Origin: VBCG01 sp044226535
GTDB taxonomy: Bacteria; Pseudomonadota; Gammaproteobacteria; Burkholderiales; Casimicrobiaceae
Assembly: GCA_044226535.1 (NCBI GenBank)
Contig: JBGAGT010000006.1
Location: 124,001 to 188,000, forward strand
Length of the DNA stretch: 64,000 bases
Direction: 5' to 3'
Both the position numbers and the translations under genes were made by a program. The notes under the pieces are model-generated. The model was not told the DNA's origin. It did no database searches and saw nothing but the letters and a program-made list of their open reading frames with translations. Of the stretch, positions 8,181 to 16,489 are shown in pieces (position 1 is the first letter of the stretch; the number at the start of each line of letters is the position of its first letter).

Positions 8181-9281
8181 CTACGCCCTGGACCCAGGCG
8201 ACAGTCGTAGTGCGTACAGCTCTGCGGCCATGTCGCCGATCACGTCGGCGAGCTCGACACCGCGCCGCCATTTCCCGGGGATCGCTTCCTCGCCGAGCAT
8301 CGCGCCGAGGAGATTGCCGGCGATCGCACCCGTCGAGTCGGCGTCGCCGTCGTGGTTGACGGCGAGGACCACGCCTTCGGTGAAGTCGCCGGCGACGAGC
8401 GCGCAGTACAGCGCGATGGCCAGCGCTTCCTCGGCGACCCAGCCTTCGCCGAGTCGGGCGATGGCGCGCGGGTGATCGGTCGCCTGCGCGCTCGCCGGTG
8501 CGGCCGACTGCGCGGCGAGCTGCAAGGCGAGCTCGATGGTCTCGACCGTCTCGCCGTGGTCCGGCTCACGCCGCAGGCGCGCGAGCGCGGCAACGATCGC
8601 CTCGTCGAGCGTCGCGCCCGCGCACAGCCGCTCGATGATCAACGCCAGCGCGCCCGAGGGCAGCTGCCCGGATGGATGGCCGTGCGTGATGGCGGCCGAC
8701 GCGACGCCGATGTCGAAGGCCGTGTCGGCGCCGAGTTGCAGCGCATACGCGTACAAGCCCGCGGGGGCCGCGCGCATCACGCCGCCGCAGCCCTTGCTGT
8801 CGTTGCTCGCGAACGCCCCGGGATCGCGCGTGGTGCGCAGCGACGTGAGGCAGGTATTGCCGGGACCGCGGCGCGCGTGCAGCGCGCGGTGCAGCAGCAG
8901 TCCGGTTGGCGGACCGGGGGGTGGTGGATTCAGCAGCCCCGCAGGACGCGGCTCGCCCTGCGTCGCCAGCCAGCGCAGGTAGGCCAGTGCGAGCTCGCGG
9001 CGCAGCGTATCGCCTGTGCCATTTGGCGCCGATGCATGCGCACGCAGCAAGCCTTCCGCGGTGAACAGCGTCATCTGCGTGTCGTCGGTGATCGCGCCCG
9101 TGACGCCATACGCCGGCGCGAAGTCGGTGATGCCCTGTGGGCCGAAGCGCACCAGGATGTCGTTGCGCGACAGGAACTCGACCGGCGCGCCCAGCGCGTC
9201 ACCGATGGCGCCGCCCAGCAGGCAGCCGCGGTAGCGGGCGCGGTTGTCGATGATTGCGGGTGACGGAGGCAGTAGGGTCAT
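8181..9281 (-). CDS. ADP-ribosylglycohydrolase family protein
   Basis: 366-residue all-helical (ADP-ribosyl)hydrolase. ATG start at 9281. Metal-binding motifs are complete: 'GCLLGGAIGDALGAPVE' at the N-terminus, TDDTQ near residue 65, and 'NHDGDADSTGAIAGNLLGA' near residue 308, which hold the binuclear Mg2+ site. Such enzymes remove ADP-ribose from arginine or other acceptors. A Pro/Gly-rich stretch (LLNPPPPGPPTG) near residue 115 is a low-complexity loop. No ADP-ribosyltransferase partner is identifiable next to it. Confidence 0.9.
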   Translation of the reverse strand: MTLLPPSPAIIDNRARYRGCLLGGAIGDALGAPVEFLSRNDILVRFGPQGITDFAPAYGVTGAITDDTQMTLFTAEGLLRAHASAPNGTGDTLRRELALAYLRWLATQGEPRPAGLLNPPPPGPPTGLLLHRALHARRGPGNTCLTSLRTTRDPGAFASNDSKGCGGVMRAAPAGLYAYALQLGADTAFDIGVASAAITHGHPSGQLPSGALALIIERLCAGATLDEAIVAALARLRREPDHGETVETIELALQLAAQSAAPASAQATDHPRAIARLGEGWVAEEALAIALYCALVAGDFTEGVVLAVNHDGDADSTGAIAGNLLGAMLGEEAIPGKWRRGVELADVIGDMAAELYALRLSPGSRA

Positions 9282-9359
9282 GCGGCCGGTGGAGGTGGGC
9301 TGGATTCGTCGCGTTGGCGAACGGAGGCATTTTGCCTTGCCGCGACTCGCGCCTCGCTA

Positions 9360-9473
9360 CGGCTGGATTCCCGCCTTCGCGGGAATGACGTGACGCGGTC
9401 ATCCCCGCGAAAGCGGGGACCCACGTTCTAGCGCCTCGCTACGACTGGATTCCCGCTTTCGCGGGAATGACGG
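9360..9473. repeat. REP-like palindrome cluster reaching into gph
   Basis: Three palindromes, two of the GGATTCCCGC...GCGGGAATGACG type flanking one of the GTCATCCCCGCG...GGGGACCCA type. The last overlaps the 3' end of gph and supplies its final codons. Confidence 0.9.
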
Positions 9474-10185
9474 TGCTGCCAGAAAACGACGCGAGGGCCT
9501 CCACCGCCCCCACCAACGCATCGTAGTGGTCGATGACCACGTCGGGCTCGTACTCGACGACCGGCTTGTCCGAATATCCGAAGCTCACCGCCACCACCGG
9601 CACGCCGGCATCGCGCGCGGCATACACGTCGAAGTGCGAGTCACCCACCATCACCGCGTGGCGCGGGTCGCCACCAGCCGCTTCGACGGTGGACGCGATG
9701 TGCCGGCCATCGGGCTTCTTCCACGCATAGGTGTCGATGCCCGCCAGCGCGTCGAAGCGATCGGCGATCCCCAGCGCATCGACGAGCAGCCGCGCGAGGT
9801 GCTCGGGCTTGTTGGTGCAGATGGCGAGGCGATGGCCGCGCTCGCGCAGCGCGTCGAGCGCCTCGAGCACGCCGGGGTAGAGTGCCGAGTCGACCTTGAT
9901 TGCGTCGGCGTAGTGGACGATGAAGCGCGCGACGATGTGCTCGCGCTCGTCCTCGGTGACGGGCACGCCGCGCAGCTCGAACAGCGCCCGCTCGACCAGC
10001 ACGCGCGCGCCGGCGCCGATCATCGCGATGCCCTTGGGCACGTCGATGGCCGGCACCCCGTGTTCCACCAGCGCCGTGTTGAGCGAACGCACGATATCGG
10101 GCGCGGTGTGCGCCAGCGTGCCGTCGAGGTCGAAGACGATGGTGAGCTGCCTCACTGCTGCAGTGTTGTCTGGTGCAACGATCAT
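9439..10185 (-). CDS. gph: Phosphoglycolate phosphatase (HAD superfamily)
   Basis: Dephosphorylates 2-phosphoglycolate arising from DNA-repair ends or photorespiration-like chemistry. 248 residues from the ATG at 10185, chosen because GGAGG lies 5 nt upstream. HAD motif I 'VFDLDGTLAHT' (Asp19, Asp21), motif II 'ICTNKP', motif III Lys in 'AWKKPDGRH', and motif IV 'VGDSHFDVYAARDAG' are present; the helical cap follows motif I. The last ten residues, VIPAKAGIQS, are translated REP repeat, so the original stop has been displaced. Confidence 0.92.
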   Translation of the reverse strand: MIVAPDNTAAVRQLTIVFDLDGTLAHTAPDIVRSLNTALVEHGVPAIDVPKGIAMIGAGARVLVERALFELRGVPVTEDEREHIVARFIVHYADAIKVDSALYPGVLEALDALRERGHRLAICTNKPEHLARLLVDALGIADRFDALAGIDTYAWKKPDGRHIASTVEAAGGDPRHAVMVGDSHFDVYAARDAGVPVVAVSFGYSDKPVVEYEPDVVIDHYDALVGAVEALASFSGSTVIPAKAGIQS

Positions 10186-10343
10186 GTGTCCTCCATTGCA
10201 TGTCTTGCCAGCATCGCGCAAGCTGTCGACCCGGGAAGCCCCCGAACCTTCAGAATCGATCGATCTGGCTCATGGCGGCGAACGATCCGGCAAGTCGAGA
10301 AAGTCATCCAACGGTACCGATCGTCCGGGTACGCGCGCGGGCA

Positions 10344-11237
10344 ATGGAACTTCGACACCTGCGCTATTTCCTTGCGGTCGCCGATTGCAAGAGCTTCACG
10401 CGCGCCGCGGAAGTGCTTCACATTTCGCAGCCCACGCTGTCGCAACAGATACGGCAGCTCGAAGGGCGCCTGGGGACCCGCCTGTTCCAGCGATTCGCAC
10501 GCAGGGCCGAGCTGACGCCCGCCGGCGAGACGTTCAAGCCATACTGTGACCGCCTGCTCAACGAGTTGAACGACGGGATTGTCGCGATCGCGGAGCTCGA
10601 AGGACTGGTCCGCGGCAACCTCCGGCTCGCCGTATTCCACTCGTTCACGAGCTCCCTCCTCGGGCCTGTCCTCGCCGACTTCGCCCTCCGGTATCCCGGT
10701 GTGCACGTCGTGGCGCGATTGCTCCCCCGTGTGGAAATGGAGAGAGAGCTCCTGGTGGGCAACCTCGATTTCGCGGTCGCCTATGCCTCGGAGGACAACG
10801 AGCACATCGCGGCAGAAACGCTGTTCGAGGAAGAGTTGGTGCTGATCGTCGGACGACGCCATGCGCTCGCCCGCCGGACGTCGATGCCGATGTCGATGCT
10901 TGCCGGGTTGTCGCTGGTCTTGCTCACCGAGGAATTCGGAGCGCGCCAGTTCGTGGAGCGCTTCTTCGCTGGCCAGCGCCTGACACCACGCGTGGTCCTG
11001 GAGATGAATTCGATCGAGCCCATCCTGGCGACGATTCGGCAGGCACCGCTCGCGACCGTGCTCGCACGCGGTGTCATCACGAATCGCTCCGACTTGCACG
11101 CGGTTCGATTGACCCGCCCGACGCCCCGGCGCACCTGCGCCATCCTCTGGCGCCGGGACGGCTACCGCACCGTCGCCGCGAGGCGCATGGCGGAAATGAT
11201 CCGGGCGGTCTACCGCGGCCTGCAGACTCGGGATTGA
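10344..11237 (+). CDS. LysR-family transcriptional regulator
   Basis: 297 residues from ATG 10344, which begins directly at the winged helix-turn-helix (MELRHLRYFLAVADCKSFTR; helix pair around 'ISQPTLSQQIRQLE'). Residues about 90-290 form the two-lobe co-inducer domain. The HTH resembles the CynR/CbbR-like 'ELRHLRYF' subgroup, often linked to small organic-acid or aromatic catabolism. It lies immediately upstream of, and in the same direction as, a twelve-gene catabolic cluster and is the obvious candidate regulator; the ligand is unknown. Confidence 0.92.
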   Translation: MELRHLRYFLAVADCKSFTRAAEVLHISQPTLSQQIRQLEGRLGTRLFQRFARRAELTPAGETFKPYCDRLLNELNDGIVAIAELEGLVRGNLRLAVFHSFTSSLLGPVLADFALRYPGVHVVARLLPRVEMERELLVGNLDFAVAYASEDNEHIAAETLFEEELVLIVGRRHALARRTSMPMSMLAGLSLVLLTEEFGARQFVERFFAGQRLTPRVVLEMNSIEPILATIRQAPLATVLARGVITNRSDLHAVRLTRPTPRRTCAILWRRDGYRTVAARRMAEMIRAVYRGLQTRD

Positions 11238-11281
11238 TTCCCGCCGCGACGGCGCGTGTGGACCACGCGCGGCCGAACGGC

Positions 11282-11306
11282 GCCATCCATAGACGATATC
11301 GATGGC
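11282..11306. promoter_or_regulatory. Inverted repeat GCCATC-N13-GATGGC, candidate LysR site
   Basis: Perfect 6-bp inverted repeat with 13-bp spacer (25 bp in all) in the lysR-to-M20 gap, the expected place for a regulator recognition site ahead of the catabolic operon. An AT-richer stretch with GATC-GGTATTT-GATC follows. The link to this LysR protein rests on location alone. Confidence 0.4.
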
Positions 11307-11422
11307 TCCTATAGGGGATCGGTATTTGATCAATGGCGTTACCTGGACTACCGTAGACCCACATGCAACTCGACGCGCGATTCGACCGAATCGTGCAAGT
11401 CGCTTACATCCCGGGGGACGTC

Positions 11423-12778
11423 ATGGGTAGTGAAGTCGATTCGCTGAAGGAGAAGCTGCACCAGTTGGTCGATCGCGACGCGTTGATGCGAATCGCGTGC
11501 GACCTCGTCGACATACCGAGCCCGACGGGTTCGGAAAAGGCGTGTGCGGACTATATCCTGCAGCGCTATCGCGCGGCCGGCATCGCAATATTGCCACAGG
11601 AATTCGACGAGGAGCGCTCGAACGCGATCGGCATCGTCCGTGGCGATGGATCCGGTCCGACGCTCATGTTCAACGGCCACATGGACACTTCGTACACGGG
11701 CAGCGAGAAGTACATGCCCGACAAGCCGGGGTACAAGCCCAAGTCCGTGGTCGATGGCGAATGGATCTACGGCCTCGGCATCTACAACATGAAGGGCTCG
11801 CTGGCGTGCTTCATACACGCGCTCGAAATCCTGAAGACGGCGAAGGTGCGGCTCAAGGGCGACGTGATGCTCGCCGCGGTCGCCGGCGAGATCGAAAAAT
11901 CGCAGGTCGACGACTACCAGGGCCCGCTTTACCGTGGGGGCGCATGCGGTACGTGGTACGCCATTACCCACGGCGCCATAGCCGACTTCTGCGTGGTCGG
12001 CGAACCCTCGGGGATGACGCTGTGCCGTGCCCACGGCGGATACGTCTGGACCAAGATCACCTTGGTCGGGGACCCGATGCACACCGTGTTCGGCCATAAG
12101 AAGGACAACACGATCAACAACATGATGAAGGTCATGCACGCCATCCAGGCGTGGGGCGACGAATACGAAGTGCGTCGCTCGAAATACGGGATGCGGGCGC
12201 ACGTCACATTGTCGGCGATCGAAGGAGGCTGGCCATACCGTTGCTCGCGTGTCCCGGTGCATTGCACGCTGTATGTCGATACGCGACTCTTGCCAGAGCA
12301 GGAGCCGCTCGAGGTCCAGCGTGAAATCGAACGGGTCGTCGCCGACCTGCGCGCGAAGGACCCGGATTTCGGGAAGCTGACGCTCGAGATGAACGTGTTC
12401 ATGAATCAGTGGCCGTCCGAGTGCGGGGAAGAGGAATACATCTACCAGCAGGTCGCGAAGGCGCACGAGGAGGTGCACGGGACGCCGATCGAGATGACCG
12501 CATTGCCGGTCGCTTCCGACGCCTGCGAACTGGTGCGCCACGGCATCCCTTCGCTCAACTACGGGGCAACGGGGCGTACGCGGGCGCTGTCGAGTGGCTT
12601 TCACTACGACAACGCACAAAGCGATTGGAACCCGCAGCAGGGCGAGCACGTCTCGATCGAGGACATGCTCCAGACGACCAAAGTGTATTTGTCGCTGATT
12701 GCGAACGTTTGCACGAGGACAAGGGAAGAGCTGGGGATCGTGCCCAAGGACCAGCAGGCACATCCACACCAGCACTGA
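11423..12778 (+). CDS. M20-family metallohydrolase (ArgE/DapE-like) with altered metal site
   Basis: 451 residues from ATG 11423 (GGGGGAC just upstream); an in-frame ATG at 11363 would add 20. The fold of N-acyl-amino-acid deacylases and peptidases is clear: metal His in 'FNGHMDTSYTG', 'VVGEPSG', and late His in 'GEHVSIED'. Two usual ligands differ: the bridging Asp of the G-x-D-x-K-G motif is Asn ('YGLGIYNMKGS'), and the Glu-Glu pair reads Glu-Ile ('AVAGEIEKS'). It may bind one metal or none at the second site. First gene of the catabolic cluster, probably cleaving an amide bond in the imported substrate. Confidence 0.85.
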   Translation: MGSEVDSLKEKLHQLVDRDALMRIACDLVDIPSPTGSEKACADYILQRYRAAGIAILPQEFDEERSNAIGIVRGDGSGPTLMFNGHMDTSYTGSEKYMPDKPGYKPKSVVDGEWIYGLGIYNMKGSLACFIHALEILKTAKVRLKGDVMLAAVAGEIEKSQVDDYQGPLYRGGACGTWYAITHGAIADFCVVGEPSGMTLCRAHGGYVWTKITLVGDPMHTVFGHKKDNTINNMMKVMHAIQAWGDEYEVRRSKYGMRAHVTLSAIEGGWPYRCSRVPVHCTLYVDTRLLPEQEPLEVQREIERVVADLRAKDPDFGKLTLEMNVFMNQWPSECGEEEYIYQQVAKAHEEVHGTPIEMTALPVASDACELVRHGIPSLNYGATGRTRALSSGFHYDNAQSDWNPQQGEHVSIEDMLQTTKVYLSLIANVCTRTREELGIVPKDQQAHPHQH

Positions 12779-12818
12779 ACCGACGAATCGACCTGACTTG
12801 CGATCGAGGAGAATCGAA

Positions 12819-13796
12819 ATGCCGCAGCACAGCATTGACCGGAAGAGAAGGCAGATCCTGAGGACCGCCGGCGTTGGCGGCCTGCTGGCAGTCGGCGGCC
12901 CACTCGCCCCGGCCGCGGCAGCGCAGGAAAAACTCACGCCGATGGACATCTACATCGGCACGACGCCCCATTTTGGCAACGTGATCGTCGCCTCGGAGAA
13001 GGGGTTCTTCCAGAAGGAAGGTTTGCCCGCGAAGATCACCAACTTCGCGAGCGGATCCGTGGCCGCCGACGCATTTCGCACCGGCAAGGGTTCGGTGATC
13101 GTCGCCGGAGACCAGCCGACGATCCGCCTCTGGCAGCAGGGGTTCATCGGCGTATCGCCGCAGGCGCACTACAACACCTTGTCGGTCATCGTGGCACGCA
13201 ACACGATCAAGGGCCCGGCGGACATGAAGGGGAAGAAGGTTGGTGTCCTGCTCGGGTCGACCTCCGAGTTCTTCACCAAGCTCTACCTTGCAAGGGGCGG
13301 CCTCAGCACCAGCGACATCGAAATGGTCAACCTGCGGCCAGCCGAAATGGTCACCGGTCTGGTGCGTGGCGATATCGACGCGTTCGTCATTTGGCAACCT
13401 TTTGGCTGGCGGGCGCTCGCCGCGGCAAAGGACGTGCACCTCCTTACGACCGCCAAGGGCTACTTCGAGGAATGGGAAGCCGTCACCACCACCAAGGACT
13501 ACGCGGCGAAGCACCCCGCAGAGCTCGCCGCGTTCCTCCGCGGCCTGGATGCGGCCGGCAAGTGGATTCCGCAGAACCTGGACGAGGCCGCCAAGATCGT
13601 CGCGGCGCAGATTCGCTTCGATGACATCAAGGCGACCCGGGACATCCTCGAGGTGATCAACTGGGATCTCGCCTTCACACCCGCCTTTCGACGCGACATG
13701 GAGGTCGTGGGCAACTTCGTGAACATCAAGATCGACTGGGCGACGATGTTCGACAGCCGGTTCCTGGCGAAGGTGAATAGCGCGCTCGTGCAGTGA
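12819..13796 (+). CDS. ABC transporter substrate-binding protein (NrtA/SsuA/TauA-like), Tat-exported
   Basis: Periplasmic binding protein, 325 residues, ATG 12819 with AGGAG upstream. The N-terminus 'DRKRRQILRTAGVGGLLAVG' carries twin arginines before a hydrophobic stretch ending AAAA, a Tat signal; folded export is plausible. The mature part follows the NMT1/SsuA pattern: 'VIVASEKGFFQKEGL', 'FASGSVAADAFRTGKG', 'GVLLGSTSEFF', and 'GDIDAFVIWQPF'. Binds small anions or organic acids in this family. Overlaps the ATPase gene as GTGA. Confidence 0.9.
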   Translation: MPQHSIDRKRRQILRTAGVGGLLAVGGPLAPAAAAQEKLTPMDIYIGTTPHFGNVIVASEKGFFQKEGLPAKITNFASGSVAADAFRTGKGSVIVAGDQPTIRLWQQGFIGVSPQAHYNTLSVIVARNTIKGPADMKGKKVGVLLGSTSEFFTKLYLARGGLSTSDIEMVNLRPAEMVTGLVRGDIDAFVIWQPFGWRALAAAKDVHLLTTAKGYFEEWEAVTTTKDYAAKHPAELAAFLRGLDAAGKWIPQNLDEAAKIVAAQIRFDDIKATRDILEVINWDLAFTPAFRRDMEVVGNFVNIKIDWATMFDSRFLAKVNSALVQ

Positions 13797-14686
13797 CGGG
13801 CACAGGAGCGGACGACGTGGAGAGCCCGCCTGCACTCGCGCGAGCCAAGCCCGCGACACACCTGCACGATTGGACCAGCTTGCAGTTCCGATCGGTTCAA
13901 AAGGTGTTCAAGGACAGCCGCGGCGACGAGTACGACGCCGTGCGCAATGTTTCGATATCGATACAGCGCGGCGACTTCTACTGCCTGCTCGGTCCGAGCG
14001 GATGTGGAAAGAGCACGTTGCTCAGCATGGCTGCGGGCTTCGAAGCGGCGACGAGCGGGGAGATCCGCTATGTCGGCCAGAGCGACGGCCACGCCTGGCA
14101 GGAAACCATCGCCGGCGCAGGTGCCGATCGCGTGATGATCTTCCAGGACGCGACCGAGGCGCTTTTCCCCTGGTTGAACGTGGAGGAAAACGTCCTCTTC
14201 GGCACGCAGCTTCGACGATCGCGCGACAAGGAGCTCGCGCGCAAGCTGCGCGAGCTCCTGCGCCTGGTCGGCCTCGAAGAGCATCGACACAAGTTCCCCT
14301 TCGAGCTGTCGGGAGGCATGAAGCAACGCGTGCAGATCGCCCGCGCCCTGATCATGGACCCCGACGTCCTGCTGATGGACGAGCCGTTCGCCGCGCTCGA
14401 CGCGATCAACAAGCGCCTGATGCAGGAAGAGCTTTCGAGGATCTGGCGGCAAACCGGCAAGACCGTGATCTACGTGACCCACGACATCGTCGAATCCCTG
14501 CTGCTCGGAACCCGCGTCGCCGTGATGACGGCAGGACCTGCGGCGACCATCAAGCACGAGATCAAGGTCGAGTTGCCCGCGCCACGCAGCAGCACGGACC
14601 CCGAATTCGTCGAACTCAATCGAACACTGGAAGCCCAGTTGCAGGAAGAGGTGCGCCGTGCCCGCGCCCTTTCGAAGGCTGCGTAA
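13793..14686 (+). CDS. ABC transporter ATPase (SsuB/TauB/NrtD-like)
   Basis: 297 residues, GTG start overlapping the preceding stop. Walker A GPSGCGKST, signature LSGGMKQR, Walker B LLMDEPFAALD, switch His in YVTHDIVESL. The N-terminal 30 residues precede the fold and look flexible. A Q-loop insertion with 'FQDATEALFPWLNV' is longer than in SsuB. Couples ATP hydrolysis to uptake through the permease encoded next, whose start codon shares one base with this stop (TAATG). Confidence 0.93.
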   Translation: MTGTGADDVESPPALARAKPATHLHDWTSLQFRSVQKVFKDSRGDEYDAVRNVSISIQRGDFYCLLGPSGCGKSTLLSMAAGFEAATSGEIRYVGQSDGHAWQETIAGAGADRVMIFQDATEALFPWLNVEENVLFGTQLRRSRDKELARKLRELLRLVGLEEHRHKFPFELSGGMKQRVQIARALIMDPDVLLMDEPFAALDAINKRLMQEELSRIWRQTGKTVIYVTHDIVESLLLGTRVAVMTAGPAATIKHEIKVELPAPRSSTDPEFVELNRTLEAQLQEEVRRARALSKAA

Positions 14687-15528
14687 TGGGCAAGCAGACG
14701 ATGACCAGGAACGAACCGATCGCCGGCGCGAGCAGCAAACGAGGGCCGAAGCGCCACATGCCGCAGTCGGTGCGACGGATGCTGATGGGCGTTGCGGCGA
14801 TCGCCTCACTGCTGCTGCTGTGGCAGTGGAGCGTGGGAACGCTGTTCAACCCGGTATTGGTCCCCACACCTTCTGCGACGTTCAGCAAGGCCTGGAGCAT
14901 GATCCTCAGCGGCGAGCTCTTCATGCACATCGCAGTGAGCATGAAGCGCGTCCTGATCGGCTACGTGATCGGCTGCCTGCTCGGAATCCTGCTGGGCGCG
15001 CTCATCGGGCGCGTCTGGATCATTCGCGAGCTCGCCGACCCTGTCCTCGAGTTGATCCGGCCGATTTCACCGGTGGCGATCGTTCCGCTGGCGATGCTCT
15101 GGTTCGGCATCGGCGAGCTGTCGAAATTCTTCATCATCGTGTATGCGACCGTGATCATCGTGCTGCTGAACACCGCGGCCGGTGTTTCGCGAACCCCCCT
15201 GACTCGAGTCCGTGCGGCCCGTTGCCTGGGGGCCTCCGAGTACGAGGTGTTCGTCAAGGTCGTGCTTCCGTCCGCGGTCCCCTATGTACTGACCGGGATG
15301 CGCGTTGCGCTGGGCTTCTCCTTCATGGGCATCGTCGCCGCGGAATTGATAGGCGCGCGCGAGGGCCTGGGCTTCCTGATCATGAACTCGCAGCTCTTGC
15401 TGCAAACCGACCAGTTGTTCGTCGGATTGCTGTCACTGGGCATCGTCGGGCTGATCGTGGACCGCGTCTTCCGGATGGCACTCGCGCGCAGCATGCGTCG
15501 CTACATGCAGTTTCACGGCGACGTCTAG
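14686..15528 (+). CDS. ABC transporter permease (SsuC/TauC/NrtB-like)
   Basis: Inner-membrane permease, 280 residues, six predicted helices. The first is 'MGVAAIASLLLLWQWSVG' around residue 36. The cytoplasmic coupling loop contains 'AARCLGASEYEVFVKVVLP' (EAA-like: A--LGAS---F--V-LP). 'LELIRPISPVAIVPLAMLWF' matches the TauC/SsuC helix. Completes a three-gene importer with the upstream ATPase and Tat-exported binding protein. Confidence 0.93.
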   Translation: MGKQTMTRNEPIAGASSKRGPKRHMPQSVRRMLMGVAAIASLLLLWQWSVGTLFNPVLVPTPSATFSKAWSMILSGELFMHIAVSMKRVLIGYVIGCLLGILLGALIGRVWIIRELADPVLELIRPISPVAIVPLAMLWFGIGELSKFFIIVYATVIIVLLNTAAGVSRTPLTRVRAARCLGASEYEVFVKVVLPSAVPYVLTGMRVALGFSFMGIVAAELIGAREGLGFLIMNSQLLLQTDQLFVGLLSLGIVGLIVDRVFRMALARSMRRYMQFHGDV

Positions 15529-15583
15529 GTTCCCCGAGCATTCGGCACGCGTGACATCGCACCCGTCAACGGATCGCAGACAC

Positions 15584-16489
15584 ATGGCGAATATCCTCTC
15601 GGCCCCGCAGATGGCGAGCTATCGCGCCAACGGCTTTCTCTTCCCACTCGATGCGCTCGACGCCGACGAAGTGGCGCACTACCGGGACTGCCTGCGCCAA
15701 ACCGAGGACAGGCTGGGTGGCTCGTTGATGTCGGTCGAGCGCAAGTATCGCGGCAATCTGCACTACCTGGTGCGATGGGTCGACGAGCTCGCGCGCCATC
15801 ACAAGATCGTCGATGTCGTCGAAGACCTGCTTGGGCCGGACATCCTGTTGTATACGAGCCGGTTTTTCATCAAGGAGCCGTGCAGTGCGGAAATCGCCGC
15901 ATGGCATCAGGACTCGACCTATTTCGGCTTGCGCCCTTTCGATCACCTGACGGCCTGGGTGGCGCTGTCGAACGTTTCGGCCGAAGCGGGGCCGGTCGAA
16001 TTCGCCGTGGGCAGCAACGTCCGGGGGCAGCTGCTGCAGCGGAGCAACGTCGTCGAGAACAGCGTCAATACCGCCGGCCAGATCATCGTCGAATGGTTCG
16101 ATCGCGCCGAGATCGCGCGGGCGGTGCTTGCGCCGGGCCAGTTTTCCCTTCACCACACCTGCACGGTGCACCAATCGACGCCGAACCGGTCGTCGGAGCG
16201 GCGCATCGGCATCGCGCTGAGCTACATCCCCGCGCGTGTACGTCATGTCGGCTCGCGCCGCATGCCCGCGTCGCTCGTGCGGGGCGAGGATCGCTATGGG
16301 AATTTCGATCTCCAGCCGCCGCCCCGTGTCGATTTCGGAACGGAGGAGACCGCGAGGCATGACCGGTCGTTCGAAGCGTATCTGGAGTCGTTTTTCGAGC
16401 AGCTCGCCATTGTCGAGCGGGAGCTCCCCGCGAACCCCTCGGACGACCCCATCAGGATGGAGGAGCGGATGGGGCACCCCGCGCCATGA
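15584..16489 (+). CDS. Phytanoyl-CoA dioxygenase (PhyH) family Fe(II)/2-oxoglutarate oxygenase
   Basis: 301 residues from ATG 15584. Double-stranded beta-helix oxygenase: metal motif H-x-D in 'AWHQDSTYFGL', distal metal His in 'LHHTCTVHQSTPNRSSE', and the 2-oxoglutarate Arg in 'RRIGIALSYIP'. Bacterial PhyH proteins hydroxylate diverse small molecules. Here it probably hydroxylates the imported compound or its amide-cleavage product. Its stop overlaps the CobW-like gene as ATGA, suggesting metallochaperone and metalloenzyme are made together. Confidence 0.9.
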   Translation: MANILSAPQMASYRANGFLFPLDALDADEVAHYRDCLRQTEDRLGGSLMSVERKYRGNLHYLVRWVDELARHHKIVDVVEDLLGPDILLYTSRFFIKEPCSAEIAAWHQDSTYFGLRPFDHLTAWVALSNVSAEAGPVEFAVGSNVRGQLLQRSNVVENSVNTAGQIIVEWFDRAEIARAVLAPGQFSLHHTCTVHQSTPNRSSERRIGIALSYIPARVRHVGSRRMPASLVRGEDRYGNFDLQPPPRVDFGTEETARHDRSFEAYLESFFEQLAIVERELPANPSDDPIRMEERMGHPAP

